Origin: an uncultured Clostridia bacterium
Lineage (GTDB): Bacteria; Bacillota; Clostridia; Christensenellales; Aristaeellaceae
Assembly: GCA_946496415.1 (NCBI GenBank)
Contig: CAMMGP010000003.1
Location: 1 to 19,634 of the forward strand
DNA: 19,634 nt
Reading direction: 5' to 3'
The notes under the pieces are model-generated. The model had not been told where the DNA came from. It saw only the letters and a program-made list of their open reading frames with translations, and made no database searches. This document shows, one piece after another, positions 7,034 through 15,102 of this stretch (positions within the stretch are counted from its first letter, which is position 1; every line of letters starts with the position of its first letter). A program made the position numbers and the translations under genes.

Positions 7034-8109
7034 TGAAGAAAAACAAACTCGTCTCCCTCTTGACCCGCTGGGAAGTCTTTCTGCTTGTGCTGCTGGCGCT
7101 GATGTGCCTTGTGTTCAATTTGCAGGACGCCGCGCGCGTGGCCTCCGGCGAAGCCCGGCGAGATGTGTTCAACGTGGCCAACGTCGTGCGCTCCATGCGC
7201 CCCTACATGCTCTACAGCTTTATGACGCTGGGCATGATGCTCATCCTCGCCATGGGCGATATGGACATCTCCGTCGGCGCGGCGGCCACGTTCAGCGTGG
7301 TCGTGCTGGGCGTCACCTACAACGCCCTCACCACCGCGGGCCTGCTTGGCCTGCCGGCGCTGATCCTCTCCCTGGCGGCCTGCCTGCTGGTCGGCGCGCT
7401 GTGCGGCGCGCTCAACGGCTTTCTCGTCACGCGCTTTAAAGAACTGTTCCCGATGATCATCACGCTGGCGACCCAGCTGTTCTTCCGCGGCTTTTCCTAC
7501 CTGCTCATCGGCGGACAGACGCTGACCTTTGACGACGAAACTTTCGATCTGCTCAAGGAACTCAACAGCCTCGTCGATATGTTCGGCATCAAGGTGCCGG
7601 TCATGCTGCCGATCTTCCTGGCGGTCGCGCTGGTGTTCTACTTCTGGCTGCATCTGACCGGCAATGGCCGCAAGATATTCGCCATCGGCACCAACGCCAT
7701 CGCCACGCAGTATTCCGGCGTGCGCGTGGATCTGATCAAGTTCTGGTGCTTCGTCATCGCCGGACTGATGAGCGCGGTGACGGGCGTGTTCTTCGTCGGC
7801 GCCACCTCTTCGTCCATCAAGGCAGACATCATGGACGGCTACCACATGTACGCCATCGCCGCGGCCATACTCGGCGGCTTCTCCACAGACGGCGGCAAGG
7901 GCAGCGTCATCGGCGTGATCCTCTCCCTGATCATCTTCGCCGTGATGAAGATCGGCCTGGGCACGCTCTTTGGCTTCGCGGACAGCGCGGTCAACCTTTC
8001 CGTCGGCATCATCCTCATCCTCAGCGTGCTTTTGCCGAACATGGTCAACAAACTGCGGGACGATCTGCGCGTGCGCAAGCGCCGCGCGGAGGTTTCCAAG
8101 GCCGCGTAA
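7033..8109 (+). CDS. rhaQ: Rhamnose ABC transporter permease, second
   Basis: This is a 358-residue permease of the same family as its upstream neighbour. The first membrane segment (about residues 12-30) is followed by a charged extracytoplasmic stretch (about 32-50) and then roughly eight more hydrophobic segments. MGDMDISVGA (about residues 75-84) and the ATPase-contact loop with FAIGTNAIATQYSGV (about 217-235) are typical. The ATG at 7033 overlaps the previous stop codon and has GAGGGG (7021-7026) in front, so translation is probably coupled. An in-frame open stretch upstream to 6736 is a shadow of the first permease. The C-terminus is basic (RVRKRRAEVSK). Which of the two permeases corresponds to RhaP or RhaQ elsewhere is uncertain. 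Confidence 0.88.
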   Translation: MKKNKLVSLLTRWEVFLLVLLALMCLVFNLQDAARVASGEARRDVFNVANVVRSMRPYMLYSFMTLGMMLILAMGDMDISVGAAATFSVVVLGVTYNALTTAGLLGLPALILSLAACLLVGALCGALNGFLVTRFKELFPMIITLATQLFFRGFSYLLIGGQTLTFDDETFDLLKELNSLVDMFGIKVPVMLPIFLAVALVFYFWLHLTGNGRKIFAIGTNAIATQYSGVRVDLIKFWCFVIAGLMSAVTGVFFVGATSSSIKADIMDGYHMYAIAAAILGGFSTDGGKGSVIGVILSLIIFAVMKIGLGTLFGFADSAVNLSVGIILILSVLLPNMVNKLRDDLRVRKRRAEVSKAA

Positions 8110-8126
8110 GGCTCCAATTCGTACAT

Positions 8127-8145
8127 TTTGTCCCCACGGGGCAAA
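8127..8145 (+). other. Intercistronic hairpin before the binding-protein gene
   Basis: TTTGTCCC (8127-8134) pairs with GGGGCAAA (8138-8145), including one G-T pair, around a CAC loop. It lies between the second permease and the strong AAGGAGGG site of the binding-protein gene and has no T tract. Such hairpins often stabilise a downstream mRNA segment and raise the level of the binding protein; that role here is inference. Confidence 0.5.
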
Positions 8146-8166
8146 GAATAAAAGGAGGGTATATCC

Positions 8167-9201
8167 ATGAAGAAATTCCTTTCTCTGGTGCTGGTCGCGC
8201 TGCTCGTGCTGGCGCTGACCCCCGCGTTCGCGGAAGGCGACTCCATCTACATCGGCGTCGTTTACAAGCAGTCCGGCAACCCCTACTTCCAGGCGGCTGT
8301 CACCGGTTTTGAGCAGGCCGCGGCCGAACTCGGCTTCGAGTTTGACCATGACGGCCCCGACGACGGCTCCTCCGACGGTCAGATCCGCATCATCGAGAAC
8401 TACATCGCGCAGGGCGTGGACGCGCTGTGCGTGTCCGCCAATGACCCCGCCGCGCTGGTCGATGTGCTGCAGGAGGCCATGGAAGAGGGCATCTACGTCA
8501 TTTCCTGGGATGCTCCCGTGAACGCCGAAGGCCGCACGCTGGATGTGGAGCCCGCCTCCGCCCAGACCATCGCCCTGACCATGCTCGAGTCCATGGCCGA
8601 GTCCATCGACTATGAAGGCCAGGTGGCCATCGTCTCCGCCGCCGCGACCATGCCGAACCAGAACCTCTGGATCAGCTTCATCGAGGACGCGCTTGCGAAC
8701 GATGAAACCTACGCCAACATCGAGTACGTCGGCACCGTCTATGGCGATGACGAGTACACCAAGTCCTTCGACGAGACGCTGGCGCTGCTCAACCAGTATC
8801 CGGATCTGAAGGGCATCATCACCCCCACCACCGCGGGCGCTCCCGCCGTTGCCAAGTGCGTGCAGGATGAAGGCCGCGACGTCAAGGTCACCGGTCTGAC
8901 GCTGGCCTCCGACATGAAGGAGTTCATCGACGCGGGCATCTGCGACGAAACCTTCCTGTGGAACCCGATTGAACTGGGCTACGCCGCTTCCTACGCTGCG
9001 GTCGCGCTCGTCAATGGCGACATCACCGCTTCCGTTGGCGACACCTTCACCGTGCCCGAGGTCGGCGACCTGGTTGTCGAGCAGGCTACCGAGGTCAACG
9101 AGAATGGCGAACTGGTCGAGGCGGACGGCACCATCGCCTACCTCAACCGTCTGAACACCTTCAACGTGGATACCGTCAACGATTGGGTGGAGATCCTCTA
9201 A
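8167..9201 (+). CDS. rhaS: Rhamnose ABC transporter substrate-binding protein
   Basis: This 344-residue binding protein of the periplasmic-binding-protein 4 class most resembles RhaS of rhizobial rhamnose importers. Residues 1-22 are a signal peptide ending in PAFA before EG. No cysteine follows, so it lacks a lipobox, unlike its paralogue on the minus strand at 9284-10333. Ligand-pocket style segments include YKQSGNPYFQA (about 36-46), SANDPAALVD and the hinge-strand WNPIELGYAASYAAVAL. The start is fixed by AAGGAGGG at 8152-8159, seven bases upstream. It is last in the operon, just after an intercistronic hairpin, and is followed by a bidirectional terminator. Rhamnose is the most likely ligand given rhaA/rhaB nearby; another deoxyhexose or autoinducer-2 cannot be excluded from sequence alone. 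Confidence 0.88.
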   Translation: MKKFLSLVLVALLVLALTPAFAEGDSIYIGVVYKQSGNPYFQAAVTGFEQAAAELGFEFDHDGPDDGSSDGQIRIIENYIAQGVDALCVSANDPAALVDVLQEAMEEGIYVISWDAPVNAEGRTLDVEPASAQTIALTMLESMAESIDYEGQVAIVSAAATMPNQNLWISFIEDALANDETYANIEYVGTVYGDDEYTKSFDETLALLNQYPDLKGIITPTTAGAPAVAKCVQDEGRDVKVTGLTLASDMKEFIDAGICDETFLWNPIELGYAASYAAVALVNGDITASVGDTFTVPEVGDLVVEQATEVNENGELVEADGTIAYLNRLNTFNVDTVNDWVEIL

Positions 9202-9219
9202 TCACCCGGAATGAAAACT

Positions 9220-9250
9220 GCGGCTCCGAACGTTTGTTCGGAGCCGCTTT
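9220..9250. terminator. Bidirectional terminator between convergent genes
   Basis: GCGGCTCCGAAC (9220-9231) pairs perfectly with GTTCGGAGCCGC (9236-9247) around GTTT. TTT follows on the plus side, and on the minus strand the hairpin is followed by AGTTTTC. It lies between the stop of the plus-strand binding protein and the stop of the minus-strand lipoprotein, so it can serve both. Confidence 0.85.
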
Positions 9251-9283
9251 CGTATAGGGATAAGGCTGCCGCTTTTTCGCGCC

Positions 9284-10333
9284 TCAGAACAACTCTTCCC
9301 ACACGGAGACGTTGCTGTTGTCGAACATGTAGGGATTGCCGACGACGATCTCGCTGCCGCCGTCCGCGGCACGAGTGACTTTGAGAATGCCGCGGTCGCC
9401 GGCGGAAAGCGTTTCGCCCTCTTCGCCGCGTATCTCTCCGCGCACGAGGGCGTCCGCGGCGCAGGCGGCCACATAGCCCACGTCGATGGGGTTCCACAGG
9501 TACATCCACGGGCAGAGGCCGCTGCGGATGTAATCGCCCATGTCGCTGGGCAGGCCGAGGCCGGTCACCAGCGTCGAAGCGCCGGCGTCGCGGATGGCGT
9601 CCGCCGCCGCCAGGAGCCCGACCACGGTGGGCGCGATGACGATTTTCGTTTCGGGGTGCTCCTGCAAAAGTGCCTCAACGAGTTGGTAGGAAGGCTCATA
9701 GAGGTCGGAGCCATAGAGCGTGTCCACAAGGGTCATCTCCCCATACAGATCCGGCTTTTCCTCGATCTCGCGCAGCATCCACGATACCCACTGCGCCTGG
9801 TTGGAGGCGCTGCTGGTGGTGGTGAGTATGGCGAAAGCCCCTTCCGCGCCGATGATCTCCCGCGCGGCCTGCATGAGCACCCGGCCGATGACCTCGGGGG
9901 ACGCCTGTTGGATGTGCACAAGGCGGTCGTCGGGACGGACGTCTGAATCCAGAGAGATGACCTTGACGCCGGCGGCGAGCGCTGTTTGCAGGGCGGGGGA
10001 GAGCACGTCGCGGTCGTTGGCGGCGATGGCGATGGCGTCCACGCCCTCGTCGATCAGTGCTTCCACACAGGACACCTGTCCCTCGGCGCTCGCGTCCTCC
10101 GGGCCGGAGAGCACGGCTTGCGCGCCCAGGGCGGCGCAGGCTTCCTCAAAGCCGGAGAACATGCGCTGCATGTAGGGGTTGGTCACATCCTTGACCACCA
10201 GGGAGTAGCGGTGTTCCGCTCGGGGCGATGGGGAAGGCGGCGCGACTTCCGGACGGGCCGGCGCGCAGCCGCTCAGCCCCAGCAAAGCGAGCATCAGGCA
10301 GGCGAGCGCGGCGCAAGCGGCGCGTTTTTTCAT
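9284..10333 (-). CDS. RhaS-like sugar-binding lipoprotein, probable sensor partner
   Basis: This 349-residue lipoprotein is a clear paralogue of the transporter binding protein at 8167-9201. Both share the NPYMQ/NPYFQ segment, AxANDxxxL, S(S/A)ASNQ-type core and LWNPIDVGYVAA near the C-terminus. The signal peptide has a canonical lipobox LSGC with the cysteine at residue 23, followed by a proline/serine-rich linker (about 24-38), so it should be membrane-tethered. Its start overlaps the response-regulator stop as ATGA (10330-10333), with GGAGG just upstream. There are no transport genes beside it. Together with the kinase and regulator it resembles XylFII in the XylFII-LytS-YesN xylose sensor. 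I infer that it presents rhamnose to the kinase; direct ligand binding is not shown. Confidence 0.85.
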   Translation of the reverse strand: MKKRAACAALACLMLALLGLSGCAPARPEVAPPSPSPRAEHRYSLVVKDVTNPYMQRMFSGFEEACAALGAQAVLSGPEDASAEGQVSCVEALIDEGVDAIAIAANDRDVLSPALQTALAAGVKVISLDSDVRPDDRLVHIQQASPEVIGRVLMQAAREIIGAEGAFAILTTTSSASNQAQWVSWMLREIEEKPDLYGEMTLVDTLYGSDLYEPSYQLVEALLQEHPETKIVIAPTVVGLLAAADAIRDAGASTLVTGLGLPSDMGDYIRSGLCPWMYLWNPIDVGYVAACAADALVRGEIRGEEGETLSAGDRGILKVTRAADGGSEIVVGNPYMFDNSNVSVWEELF

Positions 10334-11817
10334 GAGGGCCTCCTTTCATGCACGAAATCACTGGGCCAGAGGCCTTCGTGGTTTTTGAACGTGCGGGAAA
10401 AGTGGTGCTGGCTTTTGAAGCCGACATCAAGCGCCACATCGCGGATGAGCGCGTTCGGGTTTTCCAGCAGCAGGCGCTTGGCCTGCTCGATGCGTATGTC
10501 GGTGAGGTATTCCGAGGGCGATATGCCGTACTCGCGCCGGAAGAGCATGCTCACATAGCTGGGAACGTAGCCAAACACGCTGCCCAACGTCTGGTTGGTG
10601 ATGTGCTCGGCGTAGTTTTTGCGCAGGTAATGCTCGATGCGCTGCGCCACGGAGGCCGTCTCGGTGCTGGCCTCCTCCCCGCTCAGGGAAAGAGAGGACA
10701 GGTCGCTGCGCAACTCTTCCATCGACAGCGCCGAACTGATGGAGTCGGCCAACGCCGCCCGCAGGCGCTGCGCGCGGGCGTAAGCGACGGGGGTGCGGTC
10801 GCATATCTGCGTGATCGCCATGGAGAAAAGGCGATACAGTTCGCCCTGCGACCATTTTTCCCGCTCGAAGCGCGCAAACAGACGCGCCAGCGCCGCCGCG
10901 TCGTTGCGGCTCAGGCAGTTCGACGCCTCCTGGAGCGCTTCCTCGTCGCCGCGCGGCCGCCATGGCCCGCCGGGCGATTCGAGCAAAAGGCTCTCGCCGA
11001 TGCGCCCCCGCTGCTCGAGTTCCTTGCGCAGCGCCTTGAGGGTGCGGTCGATCTCCGCCAGAGAGATCGGCTCCCGGTGGCAGACGCAGGATACGGGCAT
11101 GTCCGAGCGCGCCAATACCGCGCTGTGCAGAAGCGCGGCGATTTGCGGAAGTTCGCCCAGGTCGGCGCGGAGGACGACAATGCGCTCCGAGGGCGTATTG
11201 CCCATAAATTCCCAGTTGAAGGTAGACAGTTCATTGATGGTTTCCGCGGCGGCTTCGCGCAGCGCCCCGCCACTCCAGAATTCCGCCCCGGGGCACATTT
11301 CCGGAGACTCGCAGATCGGCAACGCGCCGGCGCAGAGCAGGAAAGCGCCGAGCCGTTCGTCCGGCGCGTTTTCGCCGCCGCTGGGCGGGGCAGCCTTGTT
11401 GATGCGCTCGGCCAGTTTGCGGCGGATCTGTTCGTGTTCTCGCGCCAGATAGCGTTCCTTGAGTTGTGCGAGCAGCCCCGAGAGCGCCTCTTCCGTCAGG
11501 GGCTTGAGCAGATAGTCCACGGCCTGCGAGCGCACGGCCTCGGAGACGTAGGAAAAATCCGAATACCCGGAGAGGACGACCAGCATCATCTCCGGATACT
11601 GCCTGCGCACGCGCTGCATCAGTTCCACGCCGTCCATGATGGGCATGCGTATGTCGGTGAAAACCACGTCGCAGCGCGTCGTTTTCAGTATCTCGAGCGC
11701 TTCCTCGCCGTCCATGGCCGTCGCTTCGATGCGGAAAAAGTCGTCCAGGCGCTCGATCATGCGCTGCAACCTGCGCTGTGCGTGGGGCTCGTCTTCGACG
11801 ATCATGACGCGGATCAT
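10330..11817 (-). CDS. YesN-like response regulator with AraC DNA-binding domain
   Basis: This 495-residue two-component regulator has a receiver domain (about residues 1-120): acidic pocket E8/D9, phospho-acceptor D55 in VVFTDIRMP, S83 and K105 in YLLKPL. A long central linker domain (about 125-390) has no motif I recognise. A C-terminal AraC double helix-turn-helix follows (about 395-490, with HITNQTLGSVFGYVPSYVS and then VALDVGFKSQHHFSRTFK). The start ATG at 11817 has GGAGGGAG upstream and overlaps the kinase stop as ATGA (11814-11817). Phosphorylation by the adjacent kinase is expected. Likely targets are the rhamnose transporter and catabolic promoters, by inference from location. The length is usual for YesN proteins. 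Confidence 0.93.
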   Translation of the reverse strand: MIRVMIVEDEPHAQRRLQRMIERLDDFFRIEATAMDGEEALEILKTTRCDVVFTDIRMPIMDGVELMQRVRRQYPEMMLVVLSGYSDFSYVSEAVRSQAVDYLLKPLTEEALSGLLAQLKERYLAREHEQIRRKLAERINKAAPPSGGENAPDERLGAFLLCAGALPICESPEMCPGAEFWSGGALREAAAETINELSTFNWEFMGNTPSERIVVLRADLGELPQIAALLHSAVLARSDMPVSCVCHREPISLAEIDRTLKALRKELEQRGRIGESLLLESPGGPWRPRGDEEALQEASNCLSRNDAAALARLFARFEREKWSQGELYRLFSMAITQICDRTPVAYARAQRLRAALADSISSALSMEELRSDLSSLSLSGEEASTETASVAQRIEHYLRKNYAEHITNQTLGSVFGYVPSYVSMLFRREYGISPSEYLTDIRIEQAKRLLLENPNALIRDVALDVGFKSQHHFSRTFKNHEGLWPSDFVHERRPS

Positions 11818-13589
11818 AAACTCCCTCCAATCGCAACCGTGGTCCCGCCGTCCTCAGAGGAACGGATGTCGAACTGTATCGCTTCCCTGCGGGCCAGGCG
11901 CAGGCGGAGAATCGTATTGACCAGGCCCATACCGCCCAGGCGCAACTCGGAATATGTCGCCGCCAGGTTTTTCTGATAGCCGTCGATCTTTCGGTGGATA
12001 TTCTCGATTTCTCCGGCGCTGATGCCGCAGCCGTTGTCGCGCACCTCGATGCTCCAAAGGCCGTTTTCGCAGGCAAAGCGCACGTGTATGCACCAGGGAG
12101 GACGCTTGTTTTTGAAGCCGTGCTGGAAGCAGTTTTCCACCAGCGGCTGCAGGGTCATGCGCGGCACATGCTGGTCGCGCAAGGCCTCGCAGGTTTCGAT
12201 GACATAGCTGAAGTGCTCCTCATAGCGCACCTTCATCAGGTCGAGGTAGTCGCGCATGTTGGCGATGTCCTCCTGCAAGGACACCTGCTCGCTCGTGTAG
12301 TCCGCCATATAGCGCAGCATGGAGGAGAGTTTCTCGCACATGCGCACCGTGCGCGGGCTGCCGTCCTCGTCGGCGGATTCGGCGATCGCCGAAAGCATGT
12401 TGTAGAGGAAATGCGGGTTCATCTGCGATTGCAGCGCCGCCATATACGCCTTCATTTCAAAGCCGATGGACTGGTTGAGTTTGAGCAGCATGGCGCGGAA
12501 AGCGCGATCCAGCGCCTGCAATTCCTCCGTATAGGAACTGGAAAGCAGCGGTATGTCGCTGGCAAGGTTGTCCAGGCTGATGCGCTCGATGCCTGCGGAA
12601 AACTCACGCAGCGGGCGGGAGATCTTGTCCGCCAACAGGTAGACCACGATCAGGAGGATGGCCAGCAGCAGCACGCTCACCAGAACGATCTGCAAATAGA
12701 CCTGTCGGTACGGCGCGTCCAGAAGGCCGGTAGGCAACATGCGGACGAGCGTCCATCCGGAGAAGGCGTCGCGCAGGGCAAAGACGGTGGTACCGCCGTC
12801 CAGATCCAGCGCGTATTCCGCCGCTTCGCCCGGCGCGGGCAGGTTGGAGAGGATGGAGTCGGGGAGGACGCCGCCGCCCGCGGGCGACACATCCTCGCCT
12901 TCGGCGTTGAGGAGCACATAGCTGGCGCCGTCGCCGCGCTCCCAAAGGGAGAGGGAATACAGCGCGTCCGCGCTCTGCTGCACGCTGATAAAGCCGTAGT
13001 TTCTGGCACTGTAGGCCGTGGAGAGCGGGCGGATCAGGGAAAGGAGGCGAACGCTCCGGTTATCCGACCAGGGATCGTCGTGCAGTCCGCTGACAATCAC
13101 GCGCTCGCCATCCGCGAAGCGGCGCTCCAGCGCAGCAAAAGAATCCGCGTCCGCGAGCGTTCGCTCGATATCTTCCTCCGTTTCGTAGAGCGTTCCGGCG
13201 CTGATATAGTCGCCCTGGGCGTTGAATACGCTGATGCGCAGGGCGCGTCGATCCGTGGAGTTGATGGTGGTCAAGAGGCTGCTGGCGCGTATGGAGTCCA
13301 TCAGGTGCGTATGAAAATAGTTGTCCTGCGAGCCATCGTCCAGCAGGGGGATGAAGAAGTTGAGCAGTTCTGTGTTGGAGGCGACCTGCGTGGAGAGCGT
13401 ATCGAGCGCGTCAAAGGCGGAGGACAGTTCCTGCATGTCCCCGGCAAGCACTTCCTGCTGGTGAAAGCGCTCCAGATCGCGGTTGGTCGAACGGGTAAAG
13501 AACAGCAAAAGGGCGATCACCGCGACCACCACCACTGCGATCAGCGCGGCGTAGGCGCAAAATAATTTGTTTTTGAACTGAAAACGGAT
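11814..13589 (-). CDS. YesM-like sensor histidine kinase, non-canonical start
   Basis: This membrane kinase has an N-terminal membrane segment, a large extracytoplasmic sensor region, a second membrane segment, HAMP, a His_kinase (PF06580) domain and an ATPase domain. Numbering from the GTG at 13535: second membrane segment about 280-302, HAMP about 303-355, phospho-histidine H375 in NPHFLYN, N-box N468 in LVENCFQHGF, G1 box DNGCG at 500-504, G2 box GGMGL at 534-538. Starting at that GTG would cut the first membrane segment to about 13 residues. The open frame continues upstream as RFQFKNKLFCAYAALIA, a typical family N-terminus, but holds no ATG, GTG or TTG before a TAG at 13604-13602. An ATC codon at 13589, eight bases after AGGGGG, is the best placed start. 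A base error or rare start codon is possible. Confidence 0.85.
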   Translation of the reverse strand: MRFQFKNKLFCAYAALIAVVVVAVIALLLFFTRSTNRDLERFHQQEVLAGDMQELSSAFDALDTLSTQVASNTELLNFFIPLLDDGSQDNYFHTHLMDSIRASSLLTTINSTDRRALRISVFNAQGDYISAGTLYETEEDIERTLADADSFAALERRFADGERVIVSGLHDDPWSDNRSVRLLSLIRPLSTAYSARNYGFISVQQSADALYSLSLWERGDGASYVLLNAEGEDVSPAGGGVLPDSILSNLPAPGEAAEYALDLDGGTTVFALRDAFSGWTLVRMLPTGLLDAPYRQVYLQIVLVSVLLLAILLIVVYLLADKISRPLREFSAGIERISLDNLASDIPLLSSSYTEELQALDRAFRAMLLKLNQSIGFEMKAYMAALQSQMNPHFLYNMLSAIAESADEDGSPRTVRMCEKLSSMLRYMADYTSEQVSLQEDIANMRDYLDLMKVRYEEHFSYVIETCEALRDQHVPRMTLQPLVENCFQHGFKNKRPPWCIHVRFACENGLWSIEVRDNGCGISAGEIENIHRKIDGYQKNLAATYSELRLGGMGLVNTILRLRLARREAIQFDIRSSEDGGTTVAIGGSL

Positions 13590-13916
13590 CGCAAACGCCC
13601 CCTAAGCAAGGGCGAGCCGCCACGCAGACGCGGGGACAGGCTCGCCTCTATCGGTTTTGTGATGCGGCGTTGACCTTGGCGAGGGCGCGGCAACGTCCGC
13701 CGCAAGAGGAACAGAAGTGGTGAAGTTCCGGCCCGGCCACAAAGCATAGACGTCCCTTCGGGTCGCTTAATACAATATTCAACAAACCTGCGCCGTTTCC
13801 TGCCCCAAAAACACCGGTTTCTAAACTTTTTGCCCCCCCCCCGGCGCATCAAGCGCCCCCGCAATCATTCGTGGCGCCGCAAGATCCATCGCACGGGAGA
13901 AAAGTGCCCGGACCGC
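13590..13916. other. Intergenic region between sensor operon and AraC gene
   Basis: No gene is supported here. On the minus strand the kinase leader contains a hairpin (GGCGAGCC at 13611-13618 with GGCTCGCC at 13639-13646) just upstream of the AGGGGG site at 13603-13598. I found no convincing promoter for the sensor operon; TATTAA- and TATTGT-like hexamers at about 13770-13780 lack a matching -35. A run of ten C lies at 13833-13842, preceded by TTTTTG. The only long open frame (13541-13864, minus) has no family resemblance and probably reflects high GC. Confidence 0.5.
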
Positions 13917-13945
13917 TTGAAAATCGGGAGGCGTTGCGCTATACT
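13917..13945 (+). promoter_or_regulatory. Promoter of the AraC-type regulator gene
   Basis: TTGAAA (13917-13922) and TATACT (13940-13945) have exactly 17 bp between them, predicting transcription from about 13952. This leaves a leader of about 120 bases before the TTG start at 14071. Confidence 0.75.
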
Positions 13946-14070
13946 CAAAGAAGGAACAAAAGGTGAACAGGCTTTGCAGACGTCACTTGCTTAGCGTATA
14001 TTCGACAAAAGCGGCGGTTGCGCTTCGGGGACATCGCCAGCGGCGGAATGCGCGTGAAAGGAGGAGGCCT

Positions 14071-15036
14071 TTGCGGGAAGAGATTCTACGGGAACTCCGC
14101 CAGGTGACGGAGGAAGAAAAGAAATTGCTGGCGGGCGGTTCGGTGGACAGGACGCTTTACTGTTCCAGCGACGGCTTTATCATCGACAGCGATAAACTGC
14201 TGGCCAATGGACAACTCATCGCCCTGCGCGCCCATACGCGCTTTGCCAGTTTTCCCATGCACAGCCACAACTACGTGGAGATCGTATACATGTGCAGCGG
14301 ACAGACGATCCATCATATCGAGGGCAATCCGCCTCTGACGCTGCGGGCGGGCGAGTTGCTGTTTCTCAATCAGAACGCTGTGCATAGTGTGGAGCAGGCC
14401 GGCAGGGAAGACGTAGGCGCCAATTTCATCGTGCACCCGCAGTTCTTTGATTATGCGCTGGCCCTGATCGGAACCGACAATATACTGGGCAAATTCCTGC
14501 TCAGCAGCCTGCAGCAGACGGGATCGGGCAGGAACCATCTGCATTTTCTGGTTTCGGATGTGCTTCCCGTGCAGAATCTGGTGGAAAACCTGGTGTGGAG
14601 CCTCGTGCATCCGCAGCCCAACGGTCGGAGGATCGATCAGACGACGATGGGCCTTTTGATGATGCAGCTGCTCAATTGCACGCAGAATCTGCCGGAAACT
14701 TCCGGCAACAGCCTTGTGCTTGCGGTCTTGCGGGAGATCGAGGAGAATTATCGCGCCGCGGATCTGTCGCGGATGGCGCGGGAATTGCACGTCTCCCTGC
14801 CCGCGCTCAGCGCGGCGGTGCATCAGGCTACGGGGCACACGTTCAAAGCGCTGCTGCTGGAAAAGCGCTTGTCCAAAGCTGCGCAACTCCTTCGGGAAAC
14901 GAAGCTTTCCACGCAGGACATTATTTTCGCGGTCGGCTATGAGAATACCAGCTATTTTTATCGCACCTTCCGCGCGCGTTTTGGACTCACGCCCAAAGAA
15001 TACCGCGCGCAATGCGGCGGCGTCTTTCTTCCGTAG
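14071..15036 (+). CDS. AraC-family regulator with cupin sensor domain
   Basis: This 321-residue transcriptional regulator has an N-terminal cupin (about residues 50-115, with HSHNYVEIVYM starting at H64 and a GELLFLNQNAVHSV strand pair) that usually binds a sugar. A C-terminal AraC double helix-turn-helix (about 214-314) ends in the conserved IIFAVGYENTSYFYRTFRARFGLTPKEYR type of block. I place the start at TTG 14071 because AAGGAGG lies six bases upstream and the protein then begins MREEILRELRQ. The in-frame extension back to a GTG at 13963 is arginine-rich, unlike the family, and has a weaker site. It lies directly upstream of rhaA on the same strand behind its own promoter, so it is probably the local rhamnose regulator, similar in role to RhaR/RhaS of enterics. 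Confidence 0.9.
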   Translation: MREEILRELRQVTEEEKKLLAGGSVDRTLYCSSDGFIIDSDKLLANGQLIALRAHTRFASFPMHSHNYVEIVYMCSGQTIHHIEGNPPLTLRAGELLFLNQNAVHSVEQAGREDVGANFIVHPQFFDYALALIGTDNILGKFLLSSLQQTGSGRNHLHFLVSDVLPVQNLVENLVWSLVHPQPNGRRIDQTTMGLLMMQLLNCTQNLPETSGNSLVLAVLREIEENYRAADLSRMARELHVSLPALSAAVHQATGHTFKALLLEKRLSKAAQLLRETKLSTQDIIFAVGYENTSYFYRTFRARFGLTPKEYRAQCGGVFLP

Positions 15037-15060
15037 CCCCGCCGGCAAAGAACGAAATCA

Positions 15061-15102
15061 AAAAATAAGGACGTATTTTTCAAAAAGTACGTCCTTATTT
15101 TT
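15061..15102. terminator. Terminator after the AraC gene
   Basis: AATAAGGACGTA (15064-15075) pairs with TACGTCCTTATT (15088-15099). A TTTTT/AAAAA inner extension with one bulged base is present, and runs of A before and T after the stem allow termination in both directions. It lies 24 bases after the AraC stop and isolates rhaA transcription. Confidence 0.88.

Noticed and set aside
10348..13565. Long open frames on the plus strand (542 and 523 codons) opposite the regulator and kinase genes
   Set aside because: They are antisense shadows of well-supported minus-strand genes in high-GC DNA. Their proteins are rich in R, H, Q and A, have no family resemblance, and have no ribosome sites.
13963..14070. 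In-frame extension of the AraC protein from a GTG at 13963
   Set aside because: The extra 36 residues are arginine-rich and unlike the family. The TTG at 14071 has a far better ribosome site at ideal spacing.
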